A stretch of 64,000 bases of DNA from Chionoecetes opilio. Taxonomy: Eukaryota; Arthropoda; Malacostraca; Decapoda; Majidae. The notes below the pieces were generated by a model. The model was given only the letters and a program-made list of their open reading frames with translations. It was not told the DNA's origin and searched no databases. The position numbers and the translations under genes are program-made. Shown here in pieces: positions 45,331 through 55,975 of the stretch; positions within the stretch are counted from its first letter, which is position 1, and each line of letters opens with the position of its first letter. Location: contig JACEEZ010000371.1 of assembly GCA_016584305.1 (NCBI GenBank), positions 1 to 64,000 on the forward strand. Reading direction: 5' to 3'.

Positions 45331-45529
45331 GTATTTGATTTTTCGTTTTTTTTTTTACTTGCCATCCCAGACCAATATTAACCTCTACACATCTACCACC
45401 CTTAAAGTAAAGTTTCTATAGCGTCGGGCCATTTCTTTTTTTTACAATTCTTAACCCAAACCGCTACAGCATAGACCCCTCTAAAATAAAGTTTACTGTG
45501 GCGTCGGCCAGTGGCGGATTTAAGGGGGG

Positions 45530-46015
45530 ACCGATAAGATAAGATAAGATAAGATTTTCATCCTATCTAGACACTTTGCAATTACCAATAACAAGGTTAT
45601 TGACTACACACAAGCCGCGCCAACGTCAGCACGAACTAGGGCGGACTCGTCTTCACAACCTGCCCACCCTGACGGGCAGAGGAGAGAGAGAGAGAGAGAG
45701 AGAGAGTAGAGAGAGAGAGTAGGAGAGATACCAAAAAACTTTTTCTACTTTATTATATATATATATATAATATATAATATATATAAAGTAGAAAAAGTTT
45801 TTTTGGTTCTCTCTCTCTCCTCTCCTCTCTCTCTTCTCTCTCTCTCTCTCTCTGCCCGTCAGGTGTGGCAAGGTTTGGTAGAGACGAGTCCGCCTAGTTG
45901 TTTTTTTTTTTTGCTGACGTGGCGGCGGCTTTGTGTAGTCAATAACTTGTATGTTGGTAATTGCAAAGTGTCTAGATAGGATGAAAATCTTATTTATCTT
46001 ATCTTATCGGTCCCC
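45530..46015. repeat. Centre of the giant palindrome: SINE halves, (GA)n/(CT)n and AT hairpin
   Basis: From outside in: AAGATAAGATAAGATAAG and the SINE 3' body (45,536-45,665), SINE head GCCACCCTGACGGGC-like, (GA)n at 45,668-45,720, then AAAAAACTTTTTCTACTTTA and a TA-rich run centred near 45,765. Then come the reverse complements TAAAGTAGAAAAAGTTTTTT, (CT)n and SINE (45,860-46,010). The SINE halves match the intact SINE at 54,781-54,964 but lack the part containing the B box. The innermost segment can pair perfectly over about 20 bp. Confidence 0.8.
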
Positions 46016-48719
46016 CCTTAAATCCGCCACTGCCGACTCCACAGGAAACTTTATTTTAGAGGGGTCTAGCTGTACGGTTGGGGTAAGAATTGTAAAAAAA
46101 AAAGAAATGGCCGACGCTATAGGAAACTTTATTTAAGGGGGGTAGATGCTGTAGAGGTTAATAATTGGTGGGAATGGCCAAGTAAAAAAAAAAACGAAAA
46201 ATCAAATACCGATCCCGGTTAATACGGTATTCTGGCACGGTACGTAACTAATCCCCCCCGTGTGAGGAGGGATGTGACCGGGTTTCGGTTATACCGAAAT
46301 ACCGGTATTTAGCACACGTAGTACCGGTATTTTTTGTTTTCGGTACAGGTATCGGTATTGGTGGTGCATCGGTATTACCGAGCGGTATATTATTTGGTCG
46401 GTATTGGATTCGGTATTGTGTTTTTTCTCGCAACAGACCGACTGCCGAGACACGTAGGTAGCGTAATGCTCATTGGCTCAGAGGCCTCAGAATTTTGAGG
46501 CGCGTGTTATCATTGCGATTACAGCGCAGCTGACAATGGCCGATCCTGACAACCTCCCTCCCTCACTCTACCCCTGAGGGAAGAGTCCCCCGCAAGACCA
46601 TCACAGAAAACGGATCATTACATATCCACACAGGGCCGGGGGGCATATACAAATCTAGCCTAGATAAAATTTCATTATAGGTGTCTTGACGTGAGTCCAC
46701 AGCCCCACTTGTTGTGGCTGCGACAGCGCGGGAATGCGAAGTGAGGACCAAAAACTCCACTTGGCCGCCCGTTGTTTACCAGCTTATTGTAAATTTTGAG
46801 CATTACCAAATATATGGTTATCAGTATAAAAAGATACTGCTATCTTCGGAATGTTGTTCTATAATATTATCAAAAAAAAATCGTAATAAAACACACTAAA
46901 GAAATGGCCATTATGAGGACTCAAGAAAATATGCATATTTCTACATATTCAACAACTCCAGCTCCATTTAATATTTTGCCCGAAAACATTTACATGGGAC
47001 AATATCAATAGAAGCGGAATTTCATTGGGAGTTCCATTGATATATTAATGATCTGATAAATGAATCAGAAGGTGCATGCAAAATTAGCGTAACTAAATAA
47101 ATAACATCATGAAATCGGGTAATTTTCCCCGATAATGAGGGTATTTAATTAGCTAACGCTAATTTTATAATGCTGCTAATCATTTATCAAATAACGAAAT
47201 ATATAATATAAAAAGGCCCTACGCCACATAAAACTGTATGTTAGGGGGTCTATGCTGTACGGGAGGTTACGAATTGTAAAAAAAAAAAGATGGCCGACGC
47301 CAGGGGCGAGTTATGGTGTGCGAAGGTCCTATTAGGCGGTACGTGGGAGTGCGGGGCCTCTGATGAAATGTGGCGGTAAAATTCTAGAGTCCTTTCCCGC
47401 CATTATTAGTGTTTTCTTTTTCGCCAGACCTTCACAAGATCCCTTCAGGATACCTCTAAAGCGTAATTATTAAAGTTGGGGAGAGAGGCCCCCTTCAACG
47501 CCCCCTTCCCCCCTATATTACCCCCGCCCATGTCCCCAAAAAAAATGTCTAACCTAACCTCACTACAACCTAACCAATAACATCCTAACGAGCGAGATCT
47601 AAGGGTGGGAAAGGACTACAATTTTTACCAAGTTAGGTTAGGTTAGGTTAGTAATTATTTTTTTTTTTTTTATATCCCCCACGTTATTATAGTTTTAGAG
47701 GTATTGAAGGATTTGTGAAAGGTCTGGATAAAATAAAATAAAAACACTAATAAGGGCGGGAGAGGAACTCTAAAAATTTTACCAAATGTGGTCCGATTTA
47801 TATTAGTTATTGAAACTCTTCCACCATATTTTACATTACTGGGTGCTAATTTGTGGGCATAGTATGGTACATGCAATGTAACAGTGTTGTCGAACAAAAT
47901 AATTTTTTGTGGGGATTTGTTAGATGGTGTCCATCATTCAGATTTTCATGACAACATATTTTTCTCTGGGGTGCGGGGGCCTACCGTAAATAACAGTAAA
48001 GCCGCCACCTGCAGTCAAGAGCCAGGCGCCATATATTACGAATTATAGCATTACTACGATTTCTATGTGCCACTGAAGATAAACGAAGTAGTTTATAGCA
48101 TAAACTTTATAATCTTCCCGTTTCCAGCGTTGTTTTATGCTTTGTATTGCGGTTTATATACAGTTTTTCAATTTCCACTACGCGGTTTTTTTTTCGGGCG
48201 ACGACGACAGCGGTACGACACTCAGTAAATAAAAACTAGAGGGCAACTCTACTGTGTAGCCACTTTGTAGATCTTTTTGTAATTTGTTTCATTTATAGCC
48301 ATACTATGACACAGATTAAGAACAAAAATGACACACAACTCTCCAGATAGCCCCTTCCTAACTTTCTTCTTGAAATAATGGATGTAGAAATGGTAAAGAT
48401 TAACGCCACCACCGTCTGTAAACAGAAAAAAAGTTGTTTCCTGGCCGACTTACTGTTATCTACGGTAGGCCGATAGTTTAACTCGGTCCCCCCTTAAATC
48501 TGTCAATGGCCGGACGCACAGAAACGTTATTTTAGGGGGGTCTATGCTGTTACTGTGGTCTGTTGGAAAACCCGGGAAGTCACACTAGCCATGTGTCACG
48601 GGGTAACGGGTTCCAACCCACCACAGGCTATAAGGGCTTAATGCCACGGAGATGAGCACCGCATGCCACGGAGCTAAAGCGTATGCTCCATCTTTCCTTA
48701 CATTTTTTACCTATGCTTA
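46016..48719. repeat. Right-arm mirror of the MITE cluster
   Basis: This holds, in reverse order and orientation, the hAT-like end (46,175-46,470), the family A module (46,795-47,225), the fold-back (47,370-47,790) and the GGCCTACCGTA MITE (47,970-48,470). It also has several copies of a roughly 90-bp unit with TAGCGTCGGCCAT and AGCATAGACCCC motifs (46,080, 47,240, 48,520). No gene is present. Confidence 0.75.
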
Positions 48720-49284
48720 CGTAGGTGCCGGTTTTTGCGATGCACCGTTGTATGCACTTTGGTTCATGCACGGGAAGGAGTTAATCAGTCGGTATCTTTC
48801 TTGGGTTTATTAAGGATAACAACTGGTAACTTTCATTCACTTGTAGTATTCAGGAAACTCTCTATTTATATCGTGTTCACTCGCGTGTAGAAGGGCAATC
48901 TCTCACTTGTCTCCGTGTTCACTCGTATTTTGGTCTTTGCCCACGGGTTCGGGTGGAAATATGGGGACCAAAAGTTCTATTGCCAAAAAAGTGAGTCTTT
49001 TCACAACTAACCGATAACCATGACGTCACGTCACGTCACGTCTTGAGATACCAATAAGAGACACGACATACCACGTCTACCTTTCTCTTCAGCCAATCAT
49101 GAAAGCCAAGGAAGTGCTGAATTACACTTTTCGTAATCTAAAACGTAATCTTTGTTTTGACCTGAAGGAAAAGTAATGCTCCTAGCCAGTGAGGCACTTA
49201 ACTGTTTCTCTCTCTCTCTTTCTCGGTAATCAATCAATGTAGCTAACTATTCCGATCCTTATTCAGACTAAAACACCTATTACA
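48720..49284 (-). repeat. 3' LTR of the full-length gypsy element
   Basis: Minus-strand start TGTAATAGGTGTTTTAGTC; end GGCACCTAC. Matches the 5' LTR at 55,976-56,593 along its length but lacks one 46-bp tandem unit present there. Confidence 0.8.
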
Positions 49285-50229
49285 GGGCTCGGCAGGCTAC
49301 CGCTTGTAGTCCCGACCAAGACTTTGTTTTCACTAATGCGAGCCAATACATGATGAAAAATTTCTATCTTAATTCATATTCCTGACTGAACCTAAATACA
49401 GTTATCGTTCTATCATATACCATCAAAGTAATTAAGTATGTTACGTTGCTAGACAAAACCGATGACCAGGGTTCGGCTCATGAAGAACATGTTTGTTGAT
49501 TGATGCAACTTGGATGTGTAGCGGCGGATTGTACATAAAGAAACTTTCTAGGAATCCAATAAGTAATGATGAATAGTTGTAACAATTACACAGATGTACC
49601 AATTTGACGTTAAGCTATTATTTTCACCAGTATTCTGTCCCGATTTCTGTCAGGGTCTCCATGTAGATAGCTTTTCTATTTCCAGAGGAATTCACACAGA
49701 TTGTAACAACAAATCAAAATTTCTCCTGTCCTAATTAGCTCGCGGCCTCACAGGGTCCCAGGCCGGGTGTTAGGCATCCTAACAAAATTCTGTTCAACAA
49801 GCTCAGGTTTTCTGTAAAAGGAGTTATAAATATACACCTAGTTCCAAATACAATCATTTACATATGCTTCAAATTCGTCTTGTAAGAGAATTTATGTTTA
49901 CGTTACAAATAGCATAAACTTGGTTATGGAATCCTTTTCACTAAATGCCTTGCAATAGCTGCGCAATTTCTTTCGTAATAGGTGTTTCATTTGTGTAATT
50001 TAACAAGTCTACATTACTATTTGGTGTACTTATGTTTGTTCTTCTATTGAATTTTCAGGTGACCTTTTCACGTCGTTAGTGTTGTGTCTATCTGTGTCTC
50101 TCTAGTCATATTTGTTTTCTAATTGGGATCTGCATGTTTGATTATTTCCTCTCCGAGTCTTACGAGATTGGAATTTTGAACTTGTTTCCACTGCTCTGCA
50201 AATTATTATTATAAGGACTGTAAAACTTG

Positions 50230-52660
50230 GGTGATAGCTTATTATGTGGGCGAAGGTACATGGCGTTTTGCCATTACTAAAATCTCCCATGTCGTACTTA
50301 CAATCAGTTCCGTTTATGTGCTGTTTCTGCATTCCTTGGAGTAGTCTTTCATGGGGCTTTTACTCTGGTGAATGACTTGAAATTTGTGTAATCTATTTGC
50401 CACGTAATCATCCTGATTATACACAGGCTTGGGTCATGCATCTAAGAGTTCATAGGAAGAACTTTATCTTCCCAAACAAATATTAATGTGACGTTTCTCC
50501 GGCGTGAGTTTATCTGGGAATTCAGTGCACATTTGACATGTGGGATCTACGTAGGCCATGCCATGCCCCCCTGTACGGATTCAGTAGACTCCTCAAACAA
50601 GTTATTACTTTAAGGTTCAGTCTTTCTACTTCTCCATTACTCTGGGGTCTTATAGGCTTATACATTTATATCTTTGATGTTACAAATAGTTTACAAGTAC
50701 GTCTAGTATCTGATTGTTGAAACTCTGTACCGTTGTCTGACACAATTACCTTTGTGTAGTGAAATTGCAATTATTTGCTCGAATAATTATTGATGCGACC
50801 GTTTCAGCTCTTTTATTATTCATGGGCTGTATGATGCAATATCGGGAAAGATAATCGATGGCGACTAGCAAAGTATTTGTATCCATTTCTGGGACCAGTG
50901 AAGCTCGGTTGTATCGTGTGAAATCTTTCCAATGGTTTCTGGGGTATAGGGTTACGTTAGCATTGGTGCTGGGGAACGCGTGTACCCTTTACTTCCCCCC
51001 CCCCCCCCCCCGTGCAAATCGTGCAGTTATCTACGTGGAAAATGTCTTTTTCATGCGGCCAGACAAAGTACTTTAATTGTGCTTGCTTGAAGTCTTATCT
51101 TTTCCGGGGGTCCGCTGTGGGCACTGTTATGGAGCAGCTTTAATACTTCTGGGATAGTGTCTGAGGGCTTACTAACTGTTTTAACTATACCCTCGTGGTT
51201 ACGTCTGTGCATTACTATTTCTGCGTTTCTGTATAATAATTCATTAATATTTGAAATCGTTTCCTTGATTTAGCGGGTAGTTGTGGTTCTTGCTACATGT
51301 CGGGTCTGTTAGGTACGTTACTACTGTGCTCCACATGGATCCTTTTCCAGTTCCGTGCTGACTAGGTCTGTATCTTCGTGTGATTAATTCTTCAATACTA
51401 CATATTGAGGTCATTAACTCTGGTTCTGGGTAATGTTCCTCGAGAGGTGCGTTCTGCGGTAAGTTTTTCTTTCCTGGTATGTATTCAAAACTGACTTCAT
51501 AATTTGTAACGTCGGAACCATCTGCGCGAGTCTGCCTCTGAGGTTTTTGTGCTGAACAGATCGGATATTGCTTGTGATCAGTCCACACCTTCTTATCTTG
51601 TAACCTCGCAACGTGTCTCTAATTTTTCTAGACAGTATATTACTGCTAAAGTCTCCCGTTCTGTGATGCTGTAATTCGTTTTCTGCGGTTGTGCATAGTC
51701 TGGATGAATAAGCTATCGGTTGGAACGTTCCCTTTCTTTCCTGCATTAATATTCCCCCCTAGCCCTATATCTGAGGCGTTTTTTTTCCGGTGCATAGGAT
51801 AAATTCTTCGTGTAATCTGGGAAGATTAGTACGGGAATTGGTTGTTTGATTTTGAGCGTTTCAAATGATTGCTCTTGAGCGTGTCCCCAAGTAAAAATCT
51901 GATTCTTTTTCAATAGTGTGTTTAGGGGTTGTGCTATATCGCGTATCCCTTTATACAAAGATTCTATAGTAACTGTTAGAACAAGGAAAACCCTACTTTC
52001 TTCAACTGTGGTTGGCACTGGGTAAATTTCTTACGTCGTCGAGTTTGGGACTGTAATGTTTTAAATCCAATGTTTATCTATTTGGTGTCTAGGTAAATAA
52101 CCTTGGTCTTGTTAGGAAAGTACATTTCTCTATTTTCACTTTCAATCGGCTGAATGCTAGCCTAGAGAAAACCCAAGTAGTTTCTTAAAATGTTTTTTTT
52201 TTTTTTTTCTTCCTCTGCCGTCTGCGATACTATGAGTAGTCGTCTAGGAATACACTTGCCTGTGTTTCCGATAAGTCCTTTTGCAATACTGTGTTCATGC
52301 AGTTCAGTACGTTAATGGATGTTGATAAATCCAAAGAGGCAATGCGTTTTAAATCATTGTAAGTGTCCAGTCGGTTTGGAAAAAGCTGTAATGTCTTTTA
52401 GATTTCACTCTGCATTTCTATATAATCTGCAGAAGGCTGACTTTATGTCTATTGTGCTAAATAGTTATTTCCTGTTCCTAGACTGCGTGAGAATGTCAGA
52501 GATGCATGGTAATGGTAGACGATCTGGGCTAGGGCTTTGTTTAACTCCCTGTAGTCTATAACTGGGCGTACTGAACCGTCTGACTTTGGTACAGGATAGA
52601 GGAAAGTTCCACTCACTATCGCTAGTTCAATCACACTTGTGTGAGCATTTCACTGATCAA
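50230..52660 (-). pseudogene. Ty3/gypsy pol, right-arm copy (RT, RNase H, integrase)
   Basis: Minus-strand fragments in order: GTFLYPVPKSDGSVRPVIDY then RELNKALAQIVYHYH (RT palm, 52,620-52,510); VFLDDY-type motif C near 52,245; VPTTVEESRVFLVLTVTIES near 52,015; LLKKNQIFTWGHAQEQSFET near 51,915; RNase H with MQERKGTFQPIAYSSRLCTT (51,746) and a WTDHKQYPICSAQ segment (51,585); and FEYIPGKKNLPQNA near 51,485. The integrase has a KYLL-AIDYLSRYC-like stretch near 50,860, SDNGTEF-like text near 50,740 and NRKVIT near 50,610. This is an active-site-bearing but frameshifted copy. Where one arm is broken the other is often open, so the underlying gene may be more intact than either reading. Confidence 0.82.
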
Positions 52661-52699
52661 TTGATTTACTGTGGCGAGCTTGAATGCGGCCAATCTATA

Positions 52700-54780
52700 T
52701 GCTGGTATTAAATCGGGCGTGTACCTGATTTTAATTTTATTTGATGTTTCAACACGTAGTCTTACCCAAAAGGTCCCCCTGGTAAAACTATTGCGTGCTC
52801 GTGTTCGTTAACATGATAAGAGTTCGTGCTCTGCAATCAGGTCGCTGGTAGGTTTAAGGTGGTTGAGGAGATCTCTCCCACCTCTACATCTTTTTGGATG
52901 AGGCCGACGAAATGGTCAGTTTTGCAGTATCTGAGTTCTGGGGTTTTCATATTATTTTAATTGAGGTGTTTACAGACTTGGAAGATCCTATCTGGGTTCC
53001 TGGTTTCAAAGTGATGTTCTTATTCAGGTAACTCATTACTAAAACTTCTAATTTCCCATTTCTCTGATTTATAAACAGCGGAATTAAAGTTGCGTTTTTT
53101 TTTTCCTTTTACTCGATGGATTCTGGCATTGTAAATACTTCTGTTATTCTGCTTTAATTGCTTTTAACTCCATGTGTCACCTTGTAATGGACATGGCATG
53201 CAATTAGCGTCGACTCTATACATGTCCTGAAATAATTTTCATGGCTTCATCTGGGTCTGTAAACTTGTTCCGTTCTCTTGGGCCCTTACAGTAGCCTTGA
53301 TCGCTCTGCCAACGCTATTGGGGGTATTAATAGCATACAATGGGTATTCGTATTTAGCACGCCTATAAAGGGTTATGGATTCAGAAATGGGAGGAATTTG
53401 TATGAACAGTGACACCATGCGTTTATCAACGAGTTTCTGGTACTGGTTAACTGGCGGTATCAGGCTTCGTTTTCTAAATTTTCTAAGGTCTTACTGAGGT
53501 CTCGTGTCTTATATTGAGGGAAAATATCTTCATGCTATAGTTTGCGAGGTTTCTTACATTTGGTTCTATTTTGTTATCTTTTCTATTATGTATGCTATCT
53601 GTTTCTTTGCATCATATGTTCTATGTTTTCTTTTCTAATCATGTCTGTTATCTGTTTTCTGTATAATATCTGGGTTTCTGTCCGTCTATAATTAGGTCTA
53701 TAAATTTCTGCCGGAAGGTGGCGCTTGTTTTTCTATGTTCAATGGGTTTACTTGACGGACTGTGCGTATTTATCAAGATTTATCTATTTCACTTATCTAT
53801 ATCTCGACATTATTTATATCGTTATCTGTCTTTATTATTTCTTTCTTCAGCCACGAAAATGTAATACGTGTGATGGCGTGGCATGCTGAGTTCTGTGCGT
53901 TCAGCGGTACTTTTAATTGGATTATCATAGTGTGGGTTTCTATCTTTCAGTCCACCGCTCATGTGGCGGAATATTGACAAAGTATTTCAATTTATTTTCA
54001 CATTGCAGTACTGCGCTGCGTATTCTGTGTGCTTGGCAACGTAAAAATATTCGAGTCGCGTCAGCGGGCGGGCCGGGAACAGTGTCGTGGGTACTATAGT
54101 GTCGTTTCCTTGGGATAGGGTGTGCGGCTGAGGGTGTCCCCCCCGCTGTTCACTCGGAAACGTGTTCTACTGCATTTCATATATTGTTTATAGTTTTGCC
54201 GTGTTCTCCTTCGTGGTTTCTAAATTGTTTACTAACCTCTTGTTTTCTATTGGCTGTGTTCTCCTTTGTGGTTTTCTAAATTGTTTTCTAAACCTCTTGT
54301 TTTCTAATTTCTGGATGTCTAGTGTATAGTTTACAGCTCTGTTTACGTTGGATTATGTGCCATTCATGAGAACTATGATCCAGGTTTATGAAAATGCAGA
54401 ATCGATTACTTGTAGGCTACAGCTTATATGTTGATTATCCATTGACTACAATATGGCAAGGAATGTCCTGTTATTTGCAAAAGTAAACAAAAATACCTTT
54501 GTTTGAACGCTGGCGACGTCTGTCTACTTGACGTGAAAGCAGGAAGGTGCGGGTGAAGGTTTATACTTCAGTAGATTACTGTGCGTTTAAGGACTTCCAA
54601 CTTTAAACTTATCAATTAGCACTTTCCTATTCTCAATGATAGTAACAATTCTGTTTATGATGGAATTGGTTAACGTCAATAGAGTTGGAATCACTGGAGG
54701 CCCTTGAGATGTCTGACACGGTATTCATGTTTTCACTTGCCATTTTCGGCGTTAAGTTTAACTGAATTAACTTACTTATA
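52700..54780 (-). other. Pre-RT and leader region of the gypsy element
   Basis: On the minus strand a PR/pre-RT region is expected here. The mirror in the left arm gives a 123-codon frame (38,155-38,526) with ISPRERNKCTDPDEAMKIIS and NGKLEVLVRVTLNKEHHFET, which reads like a protein but matches no domain I know. Left-arm similarity stops at 53,937. A tandem doubling of a 57-bp stretch (GTGTTCTCC-T-GTGG) lies near 54,205-54,310. Confidence 0.4.
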
Positions 54781-54964
54781 ACAAGATTATGATAAGATTT
54801 TCATCCTATCTAGACACTTTGCAAGTACCATCTACAAGGTTATTGACTATACAAAGCGCCGCCACGTCAGAACGAACTAGGCGGACTCGAACCGCTGACC
54901 GAATGCACAGGGACGCTGCACATTGCGAACTCACGTCTCTACCAACCTTGCCACCCTGACGGGC
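54781..54964 (-). mobile_element. tRNA-derived SINE inserted in the gypsy leader
   Basis: On the minus strand it starts GCCCGTCAGGGTGGCAAGG. A box A-like TGGCAAGGTTGGTAGAG (54,951-54,935) and a perfect box B GGTTCGAGTCC (54,900-54,890) follow, then a body with TAGTTCGTTCTGACGTGGCG, and it ends ATCTTATCATAATCTTGT, an AT-rich short tail. It is the intact relative of the two B-box-less halves at the palindrome centre, which end in GATAAGATAAG-type tails. Confidence 0.75.
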
Positions 54965-55489
54965 TACTTACAACAAACAAATTCCTTTCTACGTCCTACT
55001 GATATTGATGATAAACCTACAGAACATAATGCTTCATACCTTGGCTAAATGGTGAGACTGAGAGAGAGAGCAGAGGTAATATCTAAAACCTTGGGGTCTG
55101 CAGGGGTGTGGGTGGCGTCGGCGAGGGGACATACAGACACACAACACCTTTTCTTCGTATGTCAGGATCGTCCTGTTAATTAGAGAGGAATTAGTTTACA
55201 AGCAACAATATATAGATAACACGTGACTTAAAAGGAAGGTATTATACTTCACAGGAGTGTATTGTGGAGACGAAACTGATGTCTGTGGTGAGAAATACAG
55301 CCGCGGGAGCACGGAGTGTGCGTCCTAGAAGAGGTTCTTGGCCATGTGGCACCCCAGGCGGATGAATACAAGCTTCAGGCGAGCCTCGTGTAGGCTGGCT
55401 GGCGGTGCTGCGGCTGAGTCACCAACGTAGGGTCTTGAGCTGGGAACTGTGCAGGGGATGGCGGCTTCTTCTTCTGTGTCTTCGGTCAG

Positions 55490-55690
55490 GGTCTTCTTCC
55501 TTTCTTGTTTATTTTTCTTTCTTCTTTCTTGTTTATTTTTCTTTCTTCTTTCTCTTCTTTCTTCTCAGTGCGTGCTGGTTTCTTTCTTGTTTATTCTTCT
55601 TTCTTCTTTATTAGTACGTGCTGGTTTCTTTCTTGTTTATTCTTCTTTCTTCTTTCTTCTTAGTGCGTGCTGGTTTCTTTCTAAGGCGTG
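55490..55690. repeat. TTTCTTC microsatellite
   Basis: Irregular TTTCTTC and TTGTTTATTCTTC units sit within the leader of the gypsy element, interrupted by repeated GTGCGTGCTGG segments near 55,568, 55,612 and 55,662. Open frames here reflect the repeat only. Confidence 0.75.
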
Positions 55691-55956
55691 AGAGAACGAT
55701 TGACGTGGGAGGCGAGTGAGGAAGGCGAGTGTGTGAGTGTGTGTATGCCCAAGCAGCCCAAGGCCAAAGGAGGTCTCTTTCTGGGCCTTGTGTAGGCCTA
55801 TTTGGTAGTCGATCGTGTGGGCGGCGGTGAGTCACGTACGGAGTGATCTGGTGACTGCCGTTGATTTTCTTCTATTTCTTCTTTCTTTGCGTGTTGTTTT
55901 CACCAGTCACTTGTTTCTTGTGATGTAACGTTCTCTTCGGAGCTATGAGTTCGGAT

Positions 55957-55974
55957 CCCGTCAAGCAACCACCA
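55957..55974 (-). promoter_or_regulatory. Candidate tRNA primer-binding site of the gypsy element
   Basis: One base inside the 5' LTR end (minus strand, ...TAACA-G) lies TGGTGGTTGCTTGACGGG. It starts with TGG, the complement of a tRNA CCA end, as expected for first-strand priming. I could not name the tRNA. Confidence 0.55.
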
Positions 55975-55975
55975 C

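Larger units (their letters stand above)
37555..53937. repeat. Giant palindrome of about 16.4 kb
   Basis: The sequence 37,555-45,765 is repeated, reverse-complemented, at 45,765-53,937. Paired checkpoints: 37,590 (CTGAACGCACAGAACTCAG) with 53,890; 38,215 (AGAAAGGAACAA) with 53,275; 38,945 (CTACAGGGAGTTAAACAAA) with 52,550; 39,250 (CTAGACGACATACTC) with 52,235; 41,000 (GGCATGGGATACGTAGATCC) with 50,560; 42,650 (ACACGAGAGACAGTGAGCGA) with 48,900; 43,400 (CGTCGTCGCCCG) with 48,195; and 45,560 (CATCCTATCTAGACACTTTG) with 45,980. Distances from the centre agree within tens of bases throughout. Arms differ by frequent small indels and scattered substitutions, each arm having private ones. Confidence 0.92.
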
